Shown here: positions 1 through 12,510 of the stretch, piece after piece
Layout: every line of letters starts with the position of its first letter
How positions within the stretch are numbered: position 1 is the stretch's first letter
Assembly (NCBI GenBank): GCA_030770545.1
Contig: CM061096.1
Location: 5,809,501-5,873,500 of the forward strand
Direction: 5' to 3'
Length of the DNA: 64,000 bases
DNA from: Macropodus opercularis
Taxonomy: Eukaryota; Chordata; Actinopteri; Anabantiformes; Osphronemidae
Notes under the pieces: model-generated
Seen by the model: the letters and a program-made list of their open reading frames with translations, nothing else
Database searches by the model: none
What the model was told of the DNA's origin: nothing
Made by a program: the position numbers and the translations under genes

Positions 1-3000
1 AGAGGTCGTTCACTTTTTCTCAGGCGACAGTGATCTTTCATGCTGGATATTAAACAAAAATCACCATTTCAAAACATCCGTCTTCACATATTATGTTTTT
101 ACTGTAACGTGGTTTTGCCCTTCACCTACTCTTACATGCCAGCCCTGCACCTGCCGTCTTACAGGCAAGATATTTAGTCCGGGCAACTAGGCTGAAGTCT
201 CTCAGAGGAATTCCCCTAAATGGGCACAAACCTAACACGACGATACACAGCAAACAGCTTTTGGAGAGGAAGAGATCACATCAACTCATCCATCAACAGC
301 AGCGACAGTTAGCACAGACACATCTGGATTCACGTGGGTGTCTGATGGACCCAGCTGGATTTAGAGGTACAGCACCGGTAGTTACGCAATAAAACTTGAA
401 GTTATGTAAACTTCTGGACTGGGTCGCGGTGCCACCTTGTAATAGGAGGTACAGTAAATGAACAGCTTGTCTCAGGAGGCAACCTGCCCTAGATTAGAAA
501 CACACTATATGACCTTGATTTCCACAGCAGAGAAAACTACAGTAGCTTCCTTGTGCATAAAGAACAAGCTCCGCCTTGTGTCTTGGTGGAACGGCCTGCT
601 TCAGCGTGGAAGCTGCTCGCGTCGTCACAGCGCACGCGGTACGTCGGACTGGGAGGCACAGTGGAAACGTGGGTGGGCTTCTGTTGGGTTCATATCGCCC
701 GCAAAGAGGCGAAACGTAGACAAAGTCCGTTTGAAGGGCATAAAGTTTCTGTTTTGGAACGCGAGGGGAATCATTACACACAAGGTCTCATTTTGAAATG
801 CCTATATTAATTATACAGTCAGTTGCTGCTGTTTAGAGGCCGTTGTGTTGTTTGCCTTTCTAACCCACACCTCTCACCTCATTCTGGACTCAAATACCCA
901 CAGTTTTGACTGGCATTTATGGATTCAGTGAAGAAGCGTGTTCACTGTGAGGGTCTTTGTAGCGTACGCTGTTAAATACGGGTCAAAAACGACACTAAGT
1001 CATTCTATTCTGTTTTTAATTTGCATTTTACGCGACACCCCTACTTCACTGTAACTGGGCCAAAGGTTCACAGTCAAAAGTTCAGTAATATCAATTTAAA
1101 TATCACAGCAGAAAGAAAAATAACTCAAGAAACTTTAAAATGTGCCCCTCAATCGATTCATGCGCCAGCTCGACAAAAAGAAAACCAATGGTGCGAATTC
1201 ATTTTGGACGTCCCTGTTGCGAGTAACCTGCTACCGAAATAAATGTCTCGATCTCTTACGGCTGAAAGATCAGCCCCGCCGAGGTCAAACGTCCTCGCGT
1301 TTCCTCTCTACGTCTGAAGAGGCGGCGGAATAATTAAAAGGCAGCGTGGCAGTCTGGAGCAAACAAAAACAGATTTGCAGGGAAATCTGAGCACACTCAT
1401 GAATAATTCAGAGCGTTAGTCTTTCAGCAAACAGCACTTTATAATGAACTATGAGTGTAAGAAAGTAAAGCTGCCAAGAACGTGTTGATACTGACAATGT
1501 TTGAGTCTATTAAAAAACACGAGCATGAACGTGCGCAAAGGAGGTGATGAATACGATCAGATGCAGCCTGAGCTGAACCCACACGCGGTAAAATGTTGAG
1601 ACAAGCGGCCGCTGCAGACGCTGAGACGCTGCTGTAATCATACTCCTGTTCCTCTTTTAAATTGAAGCAAAAGGAGGAAATCAATAGCAGCCTTGACGGA
1701 GAGATGAAAATGTAGAAGTAGGGGCCGAGATCAATGGAATCGATGTAATCGGGGGTAGTAAGTGTTCTTTGCGCTTGTTTGTCGGACAAGCGCCGAATGA
1801 AATCTTAACTAGCAGCGAGGAAGCGGAGGCTGTTAACGGCAAATGAAACTATCCAAGCATCTGTGCGATGAAGGAGCTCAGCACGACAGACGATAAGACA
1901 AACTGACAGGGATGGTGGAAGTATGAGTTCATGTCTGCTTGTAGAGGAAGTGGTTGCACCTCGAAAGGGCTTCCTGCGAAATTCCCTCTTCGTTTTCACC
2001 TCAGGCCAAACCCAACAATGACTTAATCCAGCCTCGCTGTGATTGATTTCCACTCAGTCCTACATTTACTGCCCTGTTTGCTAAAGTACCTAATGTTTAC
2101 CAGGCCAGGGCTGACAACAAACGCACTCTGGACCCGTCTGTGTTAGTGACATTTTAAAACAAAGCTCCGTTTGAGTTTTTAGCATTTCGCATTTCAGTAG
2201 AAACCGTTGGGCTTTAGACAAGCACAGTGGCACTGAGAGCATGTTTTATGTGTAGAAAATCAGAATAGTAATGAAAGAAGTTCAACTCAGTTACTTAGAG
2301 GCAACAGCTGCACTTGGATCAGTTTACTATTTTCAGAAAATCGTGCCATTTGTAATTAAAAATCATCGCCAGCCGTTACCTACATCATTCTGCACCTATT
2401 GCAGATTGTTCTGTGCAACCTTCCTTTAAGTGTAACAATCCAGACAATCGGTGTTGATATGTTTCATCAGTGGCAGATCTACAGGAGCTGAGAAGAGGCT
2501 GTTCTGTTTCACAGCATGTCTGGAAGCTGTAATTAGTAAATAACACCACAAATATGAAATATGCTCAGATCAGAGAGAAATTCAGCAGCACATAATCCTA
2601 CCCTGTAAAAAACGCCAGCGTCCATCGACCCCTTGTCCTCAGCTAAGTTTAGTGCTTGTGACTGGAATGTCTTGTTTTGTGGGGTTATTTAGTTTGTTTT
2701 CTTTATCTACGTGCGATTTTGATAATCGGAAAACTGCATGAAAGCAAACTGTCTAATTCTGAGGGGTTTACTCTCTGTTTTAAACGTGGGAAACTACAGG
2801 CTTGCGTCTCCTTTTGTCAGGCCGCGACGAAGCCAAGCGGCGCTGCAACATCGCACAGACTTACAGCTGAAGCAGCAGAATCAGAGTCAGCAGAAGGAAA
2901 CTTGCTAATTGCTCCGTGTCGCGAGGGTCCCGAACCGTTTACTCAAGCCCGCCGGTCCACCGGGAGCGTCTCCAGGTAACTCGGTAGGACCACCGCATCG

Positions 3001-6000
3001 ACTACGCAAGCTCCCATTTATCTTGATTAGGCCGGAACATCTCTTCGGCCTCCGCCATCAAAGCGCCGTTGAACGCAGCGACCAGGACGCGCGGAGCAAC
3101 CAGACGTCTTTGGAAGAAAAAGCGGATGTGAAACACTTACCTCTATGACTGCGGGGGCTCAGATGGGTATGCGGGTCAATATTATTGATTAGCCCTCAGC
3201 GCTCTGAGGGGAATTAGCATTTCAAAAGAAACCCCAGAAACAACTATAACAGCCCATCTACTAGTGAAGTTATCCATCAAAGCTTAGACGTGTCAAAGCC
3301 TTGACCTTTGATCACTGTGTCTCAGACTGCGCGGCTTTTACGGCCTGGTCGTCGTCAATACCTCAACGTTTATAGCGTCATATCGTGGTTATACAGTGCG
3401 TATATATATGGGTTTGTATAATGTGCCCACTGCACCGCCTTTATGCCTTTGACCCATCTAGATTGCTCTTATTTCCCATGGTTCAGGAAGACAGACCCTC
3501 TTGATATCTGAAATTAGGTGTCAGAGACTTTCTTGTGAAGCAGGGCCATAACTTGCCGTATATTGCTTTACTTTCTTTGTAACCTCGACCAAACGCCTTC
3601 CACTCGGGTTCAGGGCTGACAGTATTAGATTTTTATTGCTTCTAAGAGGATCATAGAAAGCTGAAGAAGGCGCGCTGGAAGTTTTTGAAACATCGCCCCG
3701 GTCACCTCAGAGTCTCCGTTGTTGTCTCGCGCCCGTCGTGTTTCACTAAAATGCTGGGTTTTGAGGGATGAGAGACAATTATCACCTGCCAGAAATATGT
3801 TTACATCGTTGCTTCGTTTCGTTTTGCTAAATTAGGGTCTAAAAGGGACTTTCACACTCAAGAGCTTGACGTGATCTCAGATGACATCTTGAAAATTTGA
3901 GACTGGCTGCACAGGTTCAGCCGTCTGCCATGAGTGCCTTTACGTTCTGTCTCCAAATACTGGGAACTCAGACACTTGGCACAAACGAAATATAATTGTC
4001 ATTGGATCCGCGTGGCGTCTGATTGGAAAAGTTGTACAGCAGTACATCAATGACATAATGAGCCTTGGGATGAAAGCGTAGCCTTTTTTGACCTCTATTG
4101 ATTCACGGGCTGCCATTTTACCCCAGTGGTCTGTTTACGGTGCCACTCACTTGAAAGATTTTCGCAGAACACTGAGACAAAGAGCAGCAGAAAAAGCGGT
4201 GACACATTTTAATTATTGAAGCATTAGCGAGTTTGTCTGGGCACTGATCTGATAAATGTGTTCTGTTGTTCAGTTTTCTGTCCAATCGCTTAAACATTGC
4301 TCAGAATGTATTAACCACAGAAACCTTTTCATCATGTCATTAAGAGGAGACCCATCTTAGGTATATTATACACGGTCGATTACGTGCTTTGAGTTCTGCA
4401 AAGACTAAACTGATGTAGAAGCTGGTATGTTCAGAGTAGATTTATCCTCCACTTCTCTGTTTGCTACCAACGCTCAAATATGTAAGAATCAATCCAACCA
4501 ACATCAAACACGCAAACACAAACAGGTGTTTGGTTTCCATTCGCTGTCTGCTCAGTCGAGGCCTTTCTCTGCAGCTCGTCCTCTCCTCGGAGCCTTCTCC
4601 TGATCCAAAATGGAACAAATACGTGACTCACCGCAGACTCGTTGTTAGATAACGTTTTAGAAAAATCATCAAATTATTCATTTCAAGTGTGAAAATCGCC
4701 CTTTGTGTGTGTTCTTCCGGCCAGTGTGGTTCACCCGCTGAGGCTCGTGGTAATATGCAGAGACAGGCTCTGTCATCAAAGGAAGTGTCCCATTAATTCT
4801 GGCTGCTTTCTCACCTAAAGCGCTGTGTTCCTGCGGACTGGCAGCGACAGACAACCGACGCCTCCTCCAGGTCACATGCCCCACTTTTAACGTTAGAGAT
4901 CCTCCTCTGTCCTCTTCTTCTGTCTGGATACAAGGGGCTTATATTCTTTGGAGAGTCCTTTAATGGTGTGTGTGTTGTAATTTTGTGCTTTTGCATGCAT
5001 TCGCCGTCTGGAGCAGGAAATGTTTGACCTGTGTGTCCACTGGTCAGCTTCCATCCTCGCATCACCACCTTAAGAAAGGTTGAGCCTGGAGAGCCCGGAG
5101 ATAGGAGGCAGACCAACAGGAGCGTGGCACGCTTTGTTCTTTGCCCAATTACGAGACTGGGAAAACAAATCTGTCAGAAATGAGATGTGGCTGAGCTATT
5201 GATCTGTTTACACAGTCCACAGCTTTTTTTTTTTTCTTTCCCACAGCATCTATTAGCTCTGCCTGTCTTTCTCCGGCTTGCCACAGCGCGCGAGGTACGG
5301 TGCCTCTGACGTCATCAGAAATCCACCAAACGGCTTGAAGACGTGTAGAAGAAGAAACCTAAACGTGGCCGGTTTCTCATTCCTCCCCGTACGTGTATTG
5401 TTAACATTACCTTTATTCAGAGCTGTCTAAGTCCACAGCATCGTGACGCAGCACTGACGTCTCCCATCCTGACACAGCAAACACCTGTTCTCCAGTCTAT
5501 TCCACTGCTCCGCACCCTCTGACTCACTGCTACATTGTTTGCAGCTACTCTCCAGCCTGAATCTTTTGCCCTCATCAACCAGCTTCGTACCCACAGTATC
5601 TCCTGACTCTCCTGCTCCGTCTTTCATAGATGAAATATTTCAGAAACTGAGGCTTTTTTTTTACTCTGTCCACTTGTTCTAGTTGCATTTAAACCCTTTA
5701 AATCTATTAGCAGAGAAACATAAAGAATAATGTCTTACTCAGCCGCACATATACAGTATAATCTCCCTCACATGCTGTATTTAATAATAAGAACTGTGTT
5801 TATTACCAATTAGGCCGTGTGGTAATATTTAGGATGCTGTATATATAGAAATTGCAGTTCTCATCAAACATACAACTTAAAACTGTGTCCGTTTTCTCTT
5901 TGCAGACTTTGCAGGTAGGTCACACAAAATTTCTTAGGGGTCGTCCAAACATCTAGGCTTCACATATTTGCTTGTCTTTCCCGCTAGACAAAAAGATGTA

Positions 6001-7880
6001 AATATGCAAAGCAGATTAATTAGATTTCTGAGGTCACCTGTGCAGGAAGGAGCCTCGTGTGCTAACAAATCAGCGGCGTATTACCTGAAAATGCGATTCG
6101 AGTGGAATTCTGCAGATGAGCTGCTGCACGGCTTTTTATTGATATTTGCTCAGGAGTTAACGAGGCTCTGTACAAGGCTTCATTTGGCCAAAACGCGTTC
6201 CTGCTTAATTCACAGCCTTGGAAAAACTGCAAGGGTCGGACTTGTTAGAGCATCTTAGTTCTGGTGGCTTTAACCGCAGCCGTGCACGCGCGCCGCACCT
6301 CAAAATCCACAGCTCATTTCAGTCCAGTTTTAAGACCCCTGCCGAACTAACAAACTCAGCGTGCGGACTCCAGGCGAGGCTTATTAGCTCTAATCCCTGG
6401 CAACCCTCTATGTTTTTACCATCAGACAGGATTAGACTGATAGCTGCATGGTGGTTCGCCAATTTACTGCCACAACTTTTAACTTTGAACAGAGTTGTCA
6501 CGTAAATCCACCTGTGATGCAGTTACATGTACATCAAACTGCTGCAGTACATTTATATGTTTAATGTTGTGTTTTCTTTCTAGTGTCACTGTGATTGACC
6601 ATGTAGTAGATGACAGTAGATGATGTCAACCACATAAATGAGGTGAGATCCGGTTTACAAAACTCATAACGACCTAAATGACTTTCACTATTTTTTCTAG
6701 CATAAAGGAATTAAACTGATATTCACCCAAGTTAAAGAAAAGAGCTGGATTACTTCTTTATTTTCTTATTGTTGCTTGTTACCTCATATCAGTCACATCA
6801 GTCTCATTTGTTGCTTCCCTGAGTTTATGTTCCCACCTCCTGAACCGACTTTGTGTAACTTGGATCAAGCGCACGGTTTGTGGAGATCTGCAGCTCCGCC
6901 TCATCTTTTAATGGGTTTACTCAGCAGCGGAAAATGGCCACAGATGATGGAGTGAATGGAATATGGCACATTTAAATGGACCATTAAGGAGAATTAGGCG
7001 TCATAATCACAAGATACGGCAGCATATTACACGGGATGGATAATTAATTTCTCACATGTGGCTGCAAATGAAAGACTTTGATCCGTAAGGAACATCAGAA
7101 TGAGCTGGAGGTGAGGTAATTACCAAATGACCAAAATCACTGATTAATCCGCTAATCCCGGTTTAAAATATTACACTAAAAGTTAATGATACAGCAAAGC
7201 TGAATTCTGCGGTTTGCCCACTCACCAAAGTACATTCCCATACCGCCCTCTGTTGGACGGCCTGGCTCATTGCACAGTGTCGGCACGTCCCATCATATCA
7301 CGCTGCACCACAGGGTGGTACACTGGTGCATGTTAAGCAGATGACAGCAGAAATGTCATGAGCTCAGGCTGGAGCACAAGTAACAAGGCTTGAAGCTGCA
7401 CACTCACTGAGCTGAGCTTTTCCAAACCAGCCCGCAAAGCAAAGACACTAAGGGGGAGCAGGGGTATCATATTGCTGCATCAATCTCCCTGAAAGTCCCT
7501 CCTGCGCATCTGGATAACGGGACGCCAAGCCAATCCTGATTTCCAACCATAATTCCATATGATTCCCTCCGTCTTCGGAAGAGTAACTATGCTACACGGG
7601 CTCCATCGATCCCATGTTGAGCAGACAAAACTACAACTTGCAGATAATTGCTCCGGGGGTACTTTGGGATCAATACCGTGCCAACATATCAGGCTGTATT
7701 GGAAAGTCTCTGCATGGGTGATTACTCACTGCATCAATCCAGCTATAGCACAAAGCCATTTCCTACTCGCTGCCCTGCCCTGCTCTTCTTTGTGTGCACA
7801 GAGTATCAGCCAAACGATGTTTTCCTCCCATTGTCCAGTGCTGGGAAATTTTAGACATTTTTAAACGCAGAGGCGACACC
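1..7880. other. Intergenic DNA, no gene seen
   Basis: I see no supported gene here. The open frames are short, start at arbitrary ATGs, lack recognisable domains and overlap one another on both strands, as expected by chance. The DNA is mostly unique-looking and moderately AT-rich, with a T-run near 5226 and a consensus cAMP-response element TGACGTCA at 5307-5314. A CTCF-like sequence lies at 7243-7256 on the - strand. It may hold distal regulatory DNA or an intron of a gene whose exons lie outside the window; the sequence alone does not decide. Confidence 0.6.
5307..5314. promoter_or_regulatory. CRE-type palindrome TGACGTCA
   Basis: A perfect 8-bp CREB/ATF site lies in a modestly GC-rich patch after a pyrimidine run. 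About one such site is expected by chance in 64 kb, and no nearby gene start is visible, so its function is unproven. Confidence 0.25.
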
Positions 7881-8282
7881 CGAGCTATGTCTGTTTTTGG
7901 TTATTTTTTTTCACTGCAATCCAGTGGAGATGGAGACTGAGTGGTTTGGGGTCTTTGGACATCCTCTGGGGACCGGCAAGCAACCTCTTCGGCCTGGATG
8001 CAGCATCAACACTGACTGGCTGTGATGGAAGATGAGGGTAAGGGGATGGCGGTGACAGGATCCTCTTCAGGAGGTGGAGATAGCTAAGGAGGGTGGGAAG
8101 ATGTAGGTTCAGTGGGAATCTGTAGCAGCTGCGCGTCACTGGTTTCCCTGGTCAGGCAGTGGGCCGAAATTTTAGTCAGCTTCTACCTCGGATTTCCAGA
8201 TGTCTTCTCGTGGTTAGGAGATTTAAACTCATTGCTGATTCTTCGAAGATACAGACTAAGAAATTTGATCCAGACTGTGAAG

Positions 8283-8557
8283 GTACGTGTTTATCTGTCC
8301 GTTGTTCTTCCTGTTGGCCAGTTCGGACTGGTTTTCTGTGGTAAATATGAGCAAACGGTACTAGATTGCAAATGTGTTGCTCTGCACTGTTAACTTGGGG
8401 GAAAAGCCATACATTTAAAAAGAAATGTATTTTTGATGTGTGTTAGCATTAGTGTTATTGAATCAGCGTCCTGATTACAAGCGTCTGCTTTGGGAATCAC
8501 TCCGTCTCATGTTAGCAGCAAATCAGATTTTTTTTTTATTCCACACCGCTTCCACAG
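8283..8557 (+). other. pirt: Probable pirt 5'UTR intron
   Basis: A strong donor (AAG|GTACGT, intron from 8283) and an acceptor with a long T-tract (TTCCACAG, ending 8557) bracket a 275-bp intron just upstream of the pirt start codon. Mammalian PIRT likewise carries its coding sequence in one exon behind a non-coding exon. The 5' exon would end at 8282; its start cannot be placed from sequence. Confidence 0.55.
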
Positions 8558-8573
8558 TGTCGCCCACGAGGTC

Positions 8574-8981
8574 ATGCCAGGCCACCCAGAAAACATCCCC
8601 CTGGGAGAGTGCACCCTTTCCCAGTCCAAGGATCAGCTGACGCCTCCGAGCCGCACAGAGAGCACCGTGTTCAGCCTCTCTCGCAGCGAGTCCCTCTGGA
8701 CCGCCAAAACCTCGGGCAAGAAATGCGACGTCTTCTGGTTCCCCATCCACTTCATGTCCACGGGGGGCAGCTTCCTGGCGTGCGGCATCATCATAAGCGG
8801 CCTGTACTTCGCAGGCCACTGCAGAAAGGTCACCAACATCCTGGGACCGGCGCTGCTGTCTATTGGACTGATGGTATTTGTTGTGGGTGTGGTTCTGATT
8901 CCAATTACAAAAAAGAACAGGAAGCAGTCGAACATGAAGAAGCCCCTCAGCTACTACAGGCCTCCCGTGTTCAACCTGTGA
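8574..8981 (+). CDS. pirt: Phosphoinositide-interacting protein (PIRT)
   Basis: This reads as PIRT, a small two-span membrane protein which in mammals binds phosphoinositides such as PIP2 and modulates TRPV1 and TRPM8 channels in sensory neurons. The product is 135 aa; human PIRT is 137 aa. The best family signature is SLSRSESLWT at residues 34-43, followed by the first membrane segment at about 60-80, a short loop, and a second at about 88-110 containing NILGPALLSIGLMV. A basic stretch (KKNRKQ, 113-118) follows, where the family binds acidic lipids. I chose the ATG at 8574 because it lies 17 bases after the predicted acceptor and gives the family length; the frame also opens upstream at 8490, but that part lies in the predicted intron. 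Two TMEM238-family genes follow on the same strand, matching the PIRT-TMEM238L neighbourhood in human 17p12. Its N- and C-termini differ clearly from mammals, so a fish-specific paralogue is possible. Confidence 0.85.
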   Translation: MPGHPENIPLGECTLSQSKDQLTPPSRTESTVFSLSRSESLWTAKTSGKKCDVFWFPIHFMSTGGSFLACGIIISGLYFAGHCRKVTNILGPALLSIGLMVFVVGVVLIPITKKNRKQSNMKKPLSYYRPPVFNL

Positions 8982-10395
8982 CGTCTGGACGCCATTCAGA
9001 GCGGGAAACAACTCTAACAGCACAACATCACAACACAGCGCGTGGTGACATTTACCTTCATGTCTCTGATTTACCAGGACTGACAACACTAGGCACTTAA
9101 GTCAGTCGCAAGCGTGTGCATGACAATGTTTGCTTTGATAATCGCGGCTGTCAAAATGGAAGAGAGTGCACGGACGACAGTGAGCTGCATAAAACGCAAT
9201 TAATCGCGCAATTAAGCAAGGAGGAGCCTGAAAATCAAGTTGTCTTTTATGAATATTTAAGAGCGAAAAGTGGACATTAGGGATTCTCTAATGCTGTGCG
9301 GTACAGTACATGAATATTAAAAGGCAGATAATTGTCTGTTCCCAGTTTACTGTGTCCAGTCGTGGTGTGGAACAGAGTCTCTGGGAGTAAGACAACTTTG
9401 AATGTGGATGCTTTTACCCTCAAATCTATGTAAATGGACAGAATTTGACTAGTGTGACCTCAAAGTGGATTTTCATAGGATTTAAAAGTTTACATAAGCC
9501 TTTCAGACGTGGAGTCGGTGGTATTGGATGTAAGATATTTATTAGTCCCAATGTGTGAAAATACAGTGTTTTAAATTTAATCTATGGCAAAGTTTAGAGA
9601 GAAAGAGGAGCATTTAAACAACTTTAAACCTAGTTTCTTATTCACATATGAATATGTGACAACGGGGCTTTATTCCCTGGTCAGAAAGTGTTGTATTAGC
9701 AATTATAACCATATAAAAACCATATAGAAACCACAGCAGAACATCTGTGTTGGATTGAATGGGATTTTAGAGGTGTACCTAATAAAGTGGCCACTGAAAT
9801 GATGCACAAGATGTCAGAAGCGGAAACTAATCATTAATTTGCTTTTCCTGCTTTTTGGATGTGAATATTTACTAACTGCTAATGGATCAGATCTTCTCTG
9901 ATATCTTTGGGTTTTAAAAAGCCGTAGCACAACTGAATGTGTCTTGTTACTGATATTTAATGGCCCGAATATGAATAAAGAGGAGAGGAATTAACAGACA
10001 ATATGAGGAGGCTACGGAGTTCAGCTTTGTACATAATATCATTTTACACAACGTGACACAAAAGCAGTTAAAGGGGGGGCAGGTGTGAAGGGTTAGGTTA
10101 CTTGGAGCAGTAATCACAGGTTTGTGTGGAAATGTAATACCTGGTGGAGCCTGTGTAACAAAACCCGCTCAAGCCTGAAGCTGTGTCCCAACTACAGTAT
10201 ATGAATATCAATTTGACTTCCAAATTCAAATTTGCATGTCAGGAACCAGGCTTTATGCGCTGAGACCTGAGGAGGACGCGTAAAGCGCAACGCAGCGCCT
10301 GTTGGAGACGTCTGTGCGCGTTTTGGAGAGCTGTCCGTCTTCTCTTTAAGGCGGGGCGTTGCCGTACAGGTGCGCAGCCTCTGCTCAGGTGAAGG
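8982..10395 (+). other. pirt 3'UTR and spacer
   Basis: No coding sequence is seen between pirt and the next gene. AATAAA signals occur at 9781-9786 (inside a repeat remnant) and 9974-9979; either could end the pirt transcript. The rest is AT-rich. Confidence 0.5.
9770..9800 (+). repeat. Fragment of a common fish interspersed repeat
   Basis: The motif AGGTGTACCTAATAAAGTGG followed by CCACTGA closely resembles a tail sequence that I recall as widespread in teleost genomes. The element's class and full extent cannot be judged here. It carries an AATAAA that could serve as a polyadenylation signal for pirt. Confidence 0.45.
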
Positions 10396-10938
10396 ATGAG
10401 TCCTCCTCCCGTTATACTCGCTGAGATGCTGAACATGGCTCTCCCCAAGTGCATCGGCGGCGGCGCGGCCCTGTTTCTGCTCGCTATCCTTTTTGACGTC
10501 GCCGGCGTCGTCCTGCTCTTCGTGGGGATTTTTGCCAACTTGCGCGTCGGCGACCGGTTCTACGGCGACTTCTTGATCTACACCGGCTCCCTGGTCGTCT
10601 TCATCAGCCTGGGCCTCTGGGTCATGTGGTACGCGTGGAACGTCCCGGTGTCGGAGGACGACGGCGCGGTGAGGAGCAACAGCGTGGTCGTGAGGCTGGC
10701 GAGGAAGTTAACCGAGAGGCTAAGCCAGAAGCTGAACGGGGAAGAGCGGCTGAAATGTGTCCGGGATGACGACAGCAGCCAGATCAGCTCACCTCCACGC
10801 AAGGCTGGCAGGGTGACGTGGGGCAGGTCCACGGCCTACCAGAATGAAGGCTATGACGACTCCCTGGACTCCGCTGCTGTGGAGAAGAAGGTGCAGACAG
10901 ATGAGGAGGACGGTGATTACAGCAAACAGCTTAGGTAG
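10396..10938 (+). CDS. TMEM238-family membrane protein, long-tailed paralogue
   Basis: A single-exon gene encodes a 180-aa protein of the TMEM238/TMEM238L family, small two-span membrane proteins without an established biochemical role. Membrane segment 1 is at about residues 23-47 and contains FDVAGVVLLFVGIFANL, the family hallmark. The loop has the conserved GDFLIYTG (57-64), and segment 2 runs to WVMWYAW (75-81). The remaining 94 or so residues form a polar, charged tail rich in S, D, E, K and R (KLTERLSQKLNGEERLK, then acidic DEEDGD), probably disordered and cytoplasmic. Human TMEM238 and TMEM238L, as I remember them, end soon after segment 2, so this tail is unusual. The start could be Met1, Met11 or Met14; Met1 is used as the longest frame. 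Coding GC is clearly higher than in the flanks. Its place after pirt matches the human order PIRT-TMEM238L, but I cannot say which of the two local copies is the orthologue. Confidence 0.8.
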   Translation: MSPPPVILAEMLNMALPKCIGGGAALFLLAILFDVAGVVLLFVGIFANLRVGDRFYGDFLIYTGSLVVFISLGLWVMWYAWNVPVSEDDGAVRSNSVVVRLARKLTERLSQKLNGEERLKCVRDDDSSQISSPPRKAGRVTWGRSTAYQNEGYDDSLDSAAVEKKVQTDEEDGDYSKQLR

Positions 10939-12510
10939 TCGTTCAGACACCACTGCGCTGTGTGTCCCTTCAGCCTTTGGTTATACATCTCAGAATGACT
11001 AATACTCCCAGGAAAGATTCCCTCAGGCCTCAGAATCCGAGGCTCCGTGTTTAATCTGTGGCCGGTGCATCATGATAATTTACTGCTCGTGTGTTTGTTA
11101 ACGTTGCATTGACATTTAAAAGCACAATATGTCCTGAAACGTGTAGCTGCTTAACACAGAACCTCAACCATTACCTCACAAGGAGGTGAGGTCCCAAGTC
11201 AAAGATTCCTCTATCTTGTATTTATGTTCAAATGCTTAATTAACATAACTTAATCTGATTTTCAATTGCTTATACGCAGAGGTAGGTAGGGATCATACAG
11301 CAACGTCTTTTGTTCCTTTTTAATATATATTAACATACAACTGTATAGTAAAAAAGACTAGAATTTAAAAACCGTCCACTCAGCAGCAACCATTACTCTG
11401 TAATACTTCATCAAGCAGACACACCCATTATGTTGTATACATACTGTAGCTGCCAGCAGTAAATGTTAGTCATGTGTGCTCTTTCATTTGCTGTGAAAGA
11501 GGTGCTGGTCAGACTTGTTTTTCTGTGGCGTCATGTTGGTTAAACAAAGCTGAAACATTCTCATTGGGTCACATGCGACCTGAGACATTGAATAACATCT
11601 TGTATCCAATCCAGTGATGATATTATATGAATCGTAACATTAGGGTTGGAGCTGAGAATAGACTGGGCTCCGTCTGGCTTTGCTTTTCCCTCATAAAGCG
11701 AACTGAAATAGCCTCTGACAGACAGATAGGGTTGACATAAGCGTTACAGTAACTAAAGCCTAATCCCACGCTGGAGTGTGCAACGAAAGCCGTGGAGCTG
11801 GAAACAAACAGTGGCGGCTTGACTGGTCAAACAAGGTGCTCACGCAAATGTTTCCGTGGCGGGTATTTCCCCTTTGTCACAGCCACTTCACAATAGGGAA
11901 CATTATGGTAGTGATGCATGGCCTGGACATCATTAAATATTTAGCGAACACTTAGTTGCGGTGTATTCACCCTGCCGAGCGTCTCCCAAGCTAAACAGAA
12001 AGGGTAAATATACTTCCTGGGATAAATCTCTGTGGGAGTGGAGTCAAGAGGAGCCTTTTAGCAATCGGATAAAAGATGCAACACACTGACACAGCGTCTG
12101 AATCATGTTGATTTCATTAGCTAATCAGAAAAGATCAGGGGTGCCCCACTAAATTATGAAAAGCTCATCACCGGATAAACGCAAAGTCACAGGCTGCTGA
12201 TTAGGAAATGTATGTACATAAATCTGTCACACAGGTCACAGAATGAGGTGTCACATGCAAAACAAGGTGTAAAACCCGTCAGCCCTGCGGAGGAATGAAG
12301 GTGGACTGAGATGTTTTCAGCTGGTGTTAATGAGCAGCACAACCTGTTGGCGCGGTCACATGCCTGTATCGCCACCAGGACTTGTGCTATGAAAGAAATG
12401 CAAGGCGTGAAAAAGACGGGCGGCGAAGTCAGGAGAGCACTTTTCTGCAAGCGCGACTCCTGTCAGAGCCTTCAGACGACATCCACCTGACCGTCTCACC
12501 TGGCCCGGTC
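10939..12510 (+). other. Spacer between the two TMEM238-family genes
   Basis: About 1.57 kb without a recognisable coding exon, presumably the 3'UTR of the first gene and the promoter or 5'UTR of the second. The frame of the second gene is open back to an ATG at 12382, but those residues show no family similarity and probably belong to the 5'UTR. Confidence 0.5.

Noticed and set aside
458..3148. Short frames of 63-116 codons in the left flank as genes
   Set aside because: No domain, no splice support, and overlapping frames on both strands of similar length.
8523..9089. 188-codon frame opposite pirt
   Set aside because: It is the antisense of a GC-rich coding exon; the + strand frame has clear PIRT similarity.
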